Assembly (NCBI GenBank): GCA_902490055.1
Contig: CABUCP010000092.1
Span: forward strand, 1-9,133
DNA: 9,133 nt
Direction: 5' to 3'
Source: an uncultured Klebsiella sp.
Lineage (GTDB): Bacteria; Pseudomonadota; Gammaproteobacteria; Enterobacterales; Enterobacteriaceae
The notes below the pieces were generated by a model that did not search any database, had not been told where the DNA came from, and was given only the letters and a program-made list of their open reading frames with translations. This document shows positions 8,045 to 9,133 of the stretch, piece after piece. The stretch's first letter is position 1; the number at the start of each line of letters is the position of its first letter. The position numbers and the translations under genes are program-made.

Positions 8045-9133
8045 TTAGCTGGTTAAGCGGGCGACGGCGCGCTCAAGGCGGACGAAGGCTTCATCAATAT
8101 CCGCCAGCGGAATATTGAGCGCCGGGGCGAAACGCAATACATCCGGCCCGGCAATCAGCGCGATCAGCCCCTCTTCGGCCGCCAGATTGGTCAGCGTTTT
8201 GGCTTTGCCGCGCAGATGGCTGGCGAGCTCAGCGCCAATCAGCAGCCCCATTCCGCGCACGGCGCTAAAGACATCATATTTGGCGTTCAGCGCGTTGAGT
8301 TTGTCGACAATCAGGGCATGACGTTCACCCACGCCCGCCAGCAGCGCGCTATCCATCTGCTCTAAAACGCTATTAGCGACGGTTGCCGCCAGCGGGTTAC
8401 CGCCGAAGGTTGTACCGTGGGTCCCCGGCTGGAACACCTGCGCCCAGGCTTCTTTCGCCAGCATCGCGCCAATCGGGAAACCGCCGCCCAGGCCTTTAGC
8501 GCTGGTAAGAATGTCCGGAACCACGTTGTAGTGCTGATAAGCGTATAGCTGACCGGTGCGCCCGGCGCCGGTCTGGACTTCGTCAAAAATCAGCGTCGCT
8601 TCATGCTGGTCGCACAGATCGCGTAAAGTCTGCAGGAACTGCGGTTCCGCCGGCACCACGCCGCCTTCACCGATAATCGGCTCAACGATGACGGCGCAGG
8701 TACGCGATGAAAATGCCGCTTTGACCGCGTCAATATCGTTATACGGCAGATGGGTGATGTCCTGCGGCAGCGGCGCGTAGTCGCTGGAGTATTTCGGCTG
8801 GCCGCCGACGGTCACGGTAAACAGAGTGCGGCCATGGAATGAGTTTTTGAAGGCGATGATTTCGCTCTTGTCGGCGCCGAACTTGTCGTGCGCATACTTA
8901 CGCGCCAGCTTCAGCGCGGCTTCATTGGCCTCAGCGCCGGAGTTACAGAAGAAAATTTTATCGGCGAAGGTCGACTCCACCAGCGTTTTCGCCAGCTGCA
9001 GCACCGGTTCGTTGGTGTAGCCGTTGCCGATATGCCACAGGTTATCCAGCTGCGCTTTCAGCGCCTTAGCCAGCTGCGGGTTAGCATGACCCAATGCGTT
9101 AACGGCAATACCGCCGGCGACATCAATATACTC
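8045..9133 (-). CDS. astC: Succinylornithine transaminase AstC, lacking the N-terminus (5' end outside window)
   Basis: Third step of the AST pathway: PLP-dependent transfer of the delta-amino group of N2-succinylornithine to 2-oxoglutarate. It is a class III aminotransferase. The frame is open to base 9133, giving 362 visible residues that begin [19 protein letters not shown]. About 40 N-terminal residues are missing compared with E. coli AstC (406). The PLP lysine is in [14 protein letters not shown] (AAA codon at 8497-8495), the cofactor aspartate is in [12 protein letters not shown], and [16 protein letters not shown] and [13 protein letters not shown] are intact. Position as first gene of astCADBE separates it from the very similar ArgD, although ArgD-like activity is common in AstC. 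One oddity is [13 protein letters not shown], where relatives I recall have EPIQGEGG. The operon promoter, expected to be nitrogen- and starvation-controlled as in enterics, lies outside the window. Confidence 0.93.
   Translation of the reverse strand, partial: EYIDVAGGIAVNALGHANPQLAKALKAQLDNLWHIGNGYTNEPVLQLAKTLVESTFADKIFFCNSGAEANEAALKLARKYAHDKFGADKSEIIAFKNSFHGRTLFTVTVGGQPKYSSDYAPLPQDITHLPYNDIDAVKAAFSSRTCAVIVEPIIGEGGVVPAEPQFLQTLRDLCDQHEATLIFDEVQTGAGRTGQLYAYQHYNVVPDILTSAKGLGGGFPIGAMLAKEAWAQVFQPGTHGTTFGGNPLAATVANSVLEQMDSALLAGVGERHALIVDKLNALNAKYDVFSAVRGMGLLIGAELASHLRGKAKTLTNLAAEEGLIALIAGPDVLRFAPALNIPLADIDEAFVRLERAVARLTS

Noticed and set aside
9092..9094. Possible TTG start of astC
   Set aside because: The codon is an internal leucine in the conserved [10 protein letters not shown] segment. 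The frame continues open with AstC homology to the window edge, so the gene is simply cut by the window.
8045..9133. Identification as ArgD (acetylornithine aminotransferase)
   Set aside because: The families are very similar, but first position in a complete astCADBE operon makes AstC the better call.
1..9133. Search for CRISPR arrays, tRNA or rRNA genes, insertion sequences, phage or defence genes
   Set aside because: No regular repeats, tRNA-like cloverleaf, transposase or inverted-end structures were seen. Nearly all bases are accounted for by core metabolic genes.

Overview
The window is chromosomal DNA of moderately high G+C, almost fully coding, from a gamma-proteobacterium. It is most likely a member of the Enterobacterales close to the Klebsiella/Raoultella/Enterobacter/Serratia group. 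This rests on a GapC fragment and a YdcF protein that closely resemble my memory of the E. coli proteins, and on the enterobacterial gene order astC-astA-astD-astB-astE. I cannot fix the genus from sequence alone.

Layout, left to right. Bases 1-786 (+) are the 3' part of gapC, a second glyceraldehyde-3-phosphate dehydrogenase gene. A perfect 28-bp palindrome at 797-824 separates it from the convergent ydcF (829-1620, -) and probably serves both genes as terminator. A 110-bp spacer (1621-1730) holds a strong rho-independent terminator that reads leftward and a possible weak ydcF promoter. From 1731 to the right edge, every gene lies on the minus strand in one tightly packed unit. In transcription order it is astC (5' end outside the window), astA, astD, astB, astE, then an APC-family amino-acid permease related to CycA.

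The five ast genes encode the complete arginine succinyltransferase (AST) pathway. AstA succinylates arginine. AstB splits succinylarginine into succinylornithine, two ammonia and CO2. AstC transaminates succinylornithine to succinylglutamate semialdehyde, AstD oxidises this to succinylglutamate, and AstE releases succinate and glutamate. Junctions are very short: a 15-nt gap C/A, a 10-nt overlap A/D, a 22-nt gap D/B, a 10-nt gap B/E and a 10-nt gap E/permease. The permease therefore looks like a sixth operon member, and the first convincing terminator lies just after it. The operon promoter would be upstream of astC, beyond base 9133.

No CRISPR array, tRNA or rRNA gene, insertion sequence, phage gene or defence system is visible, and no intergenic gap exceeds 110 bp. 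I found no undescribed system. The points worth a second look are the permease attached to the AST operon, the position of this operon beside ydcF/gapC without aldA, the palindromic shared terminator, and an altered active-site-region motif in AstC.
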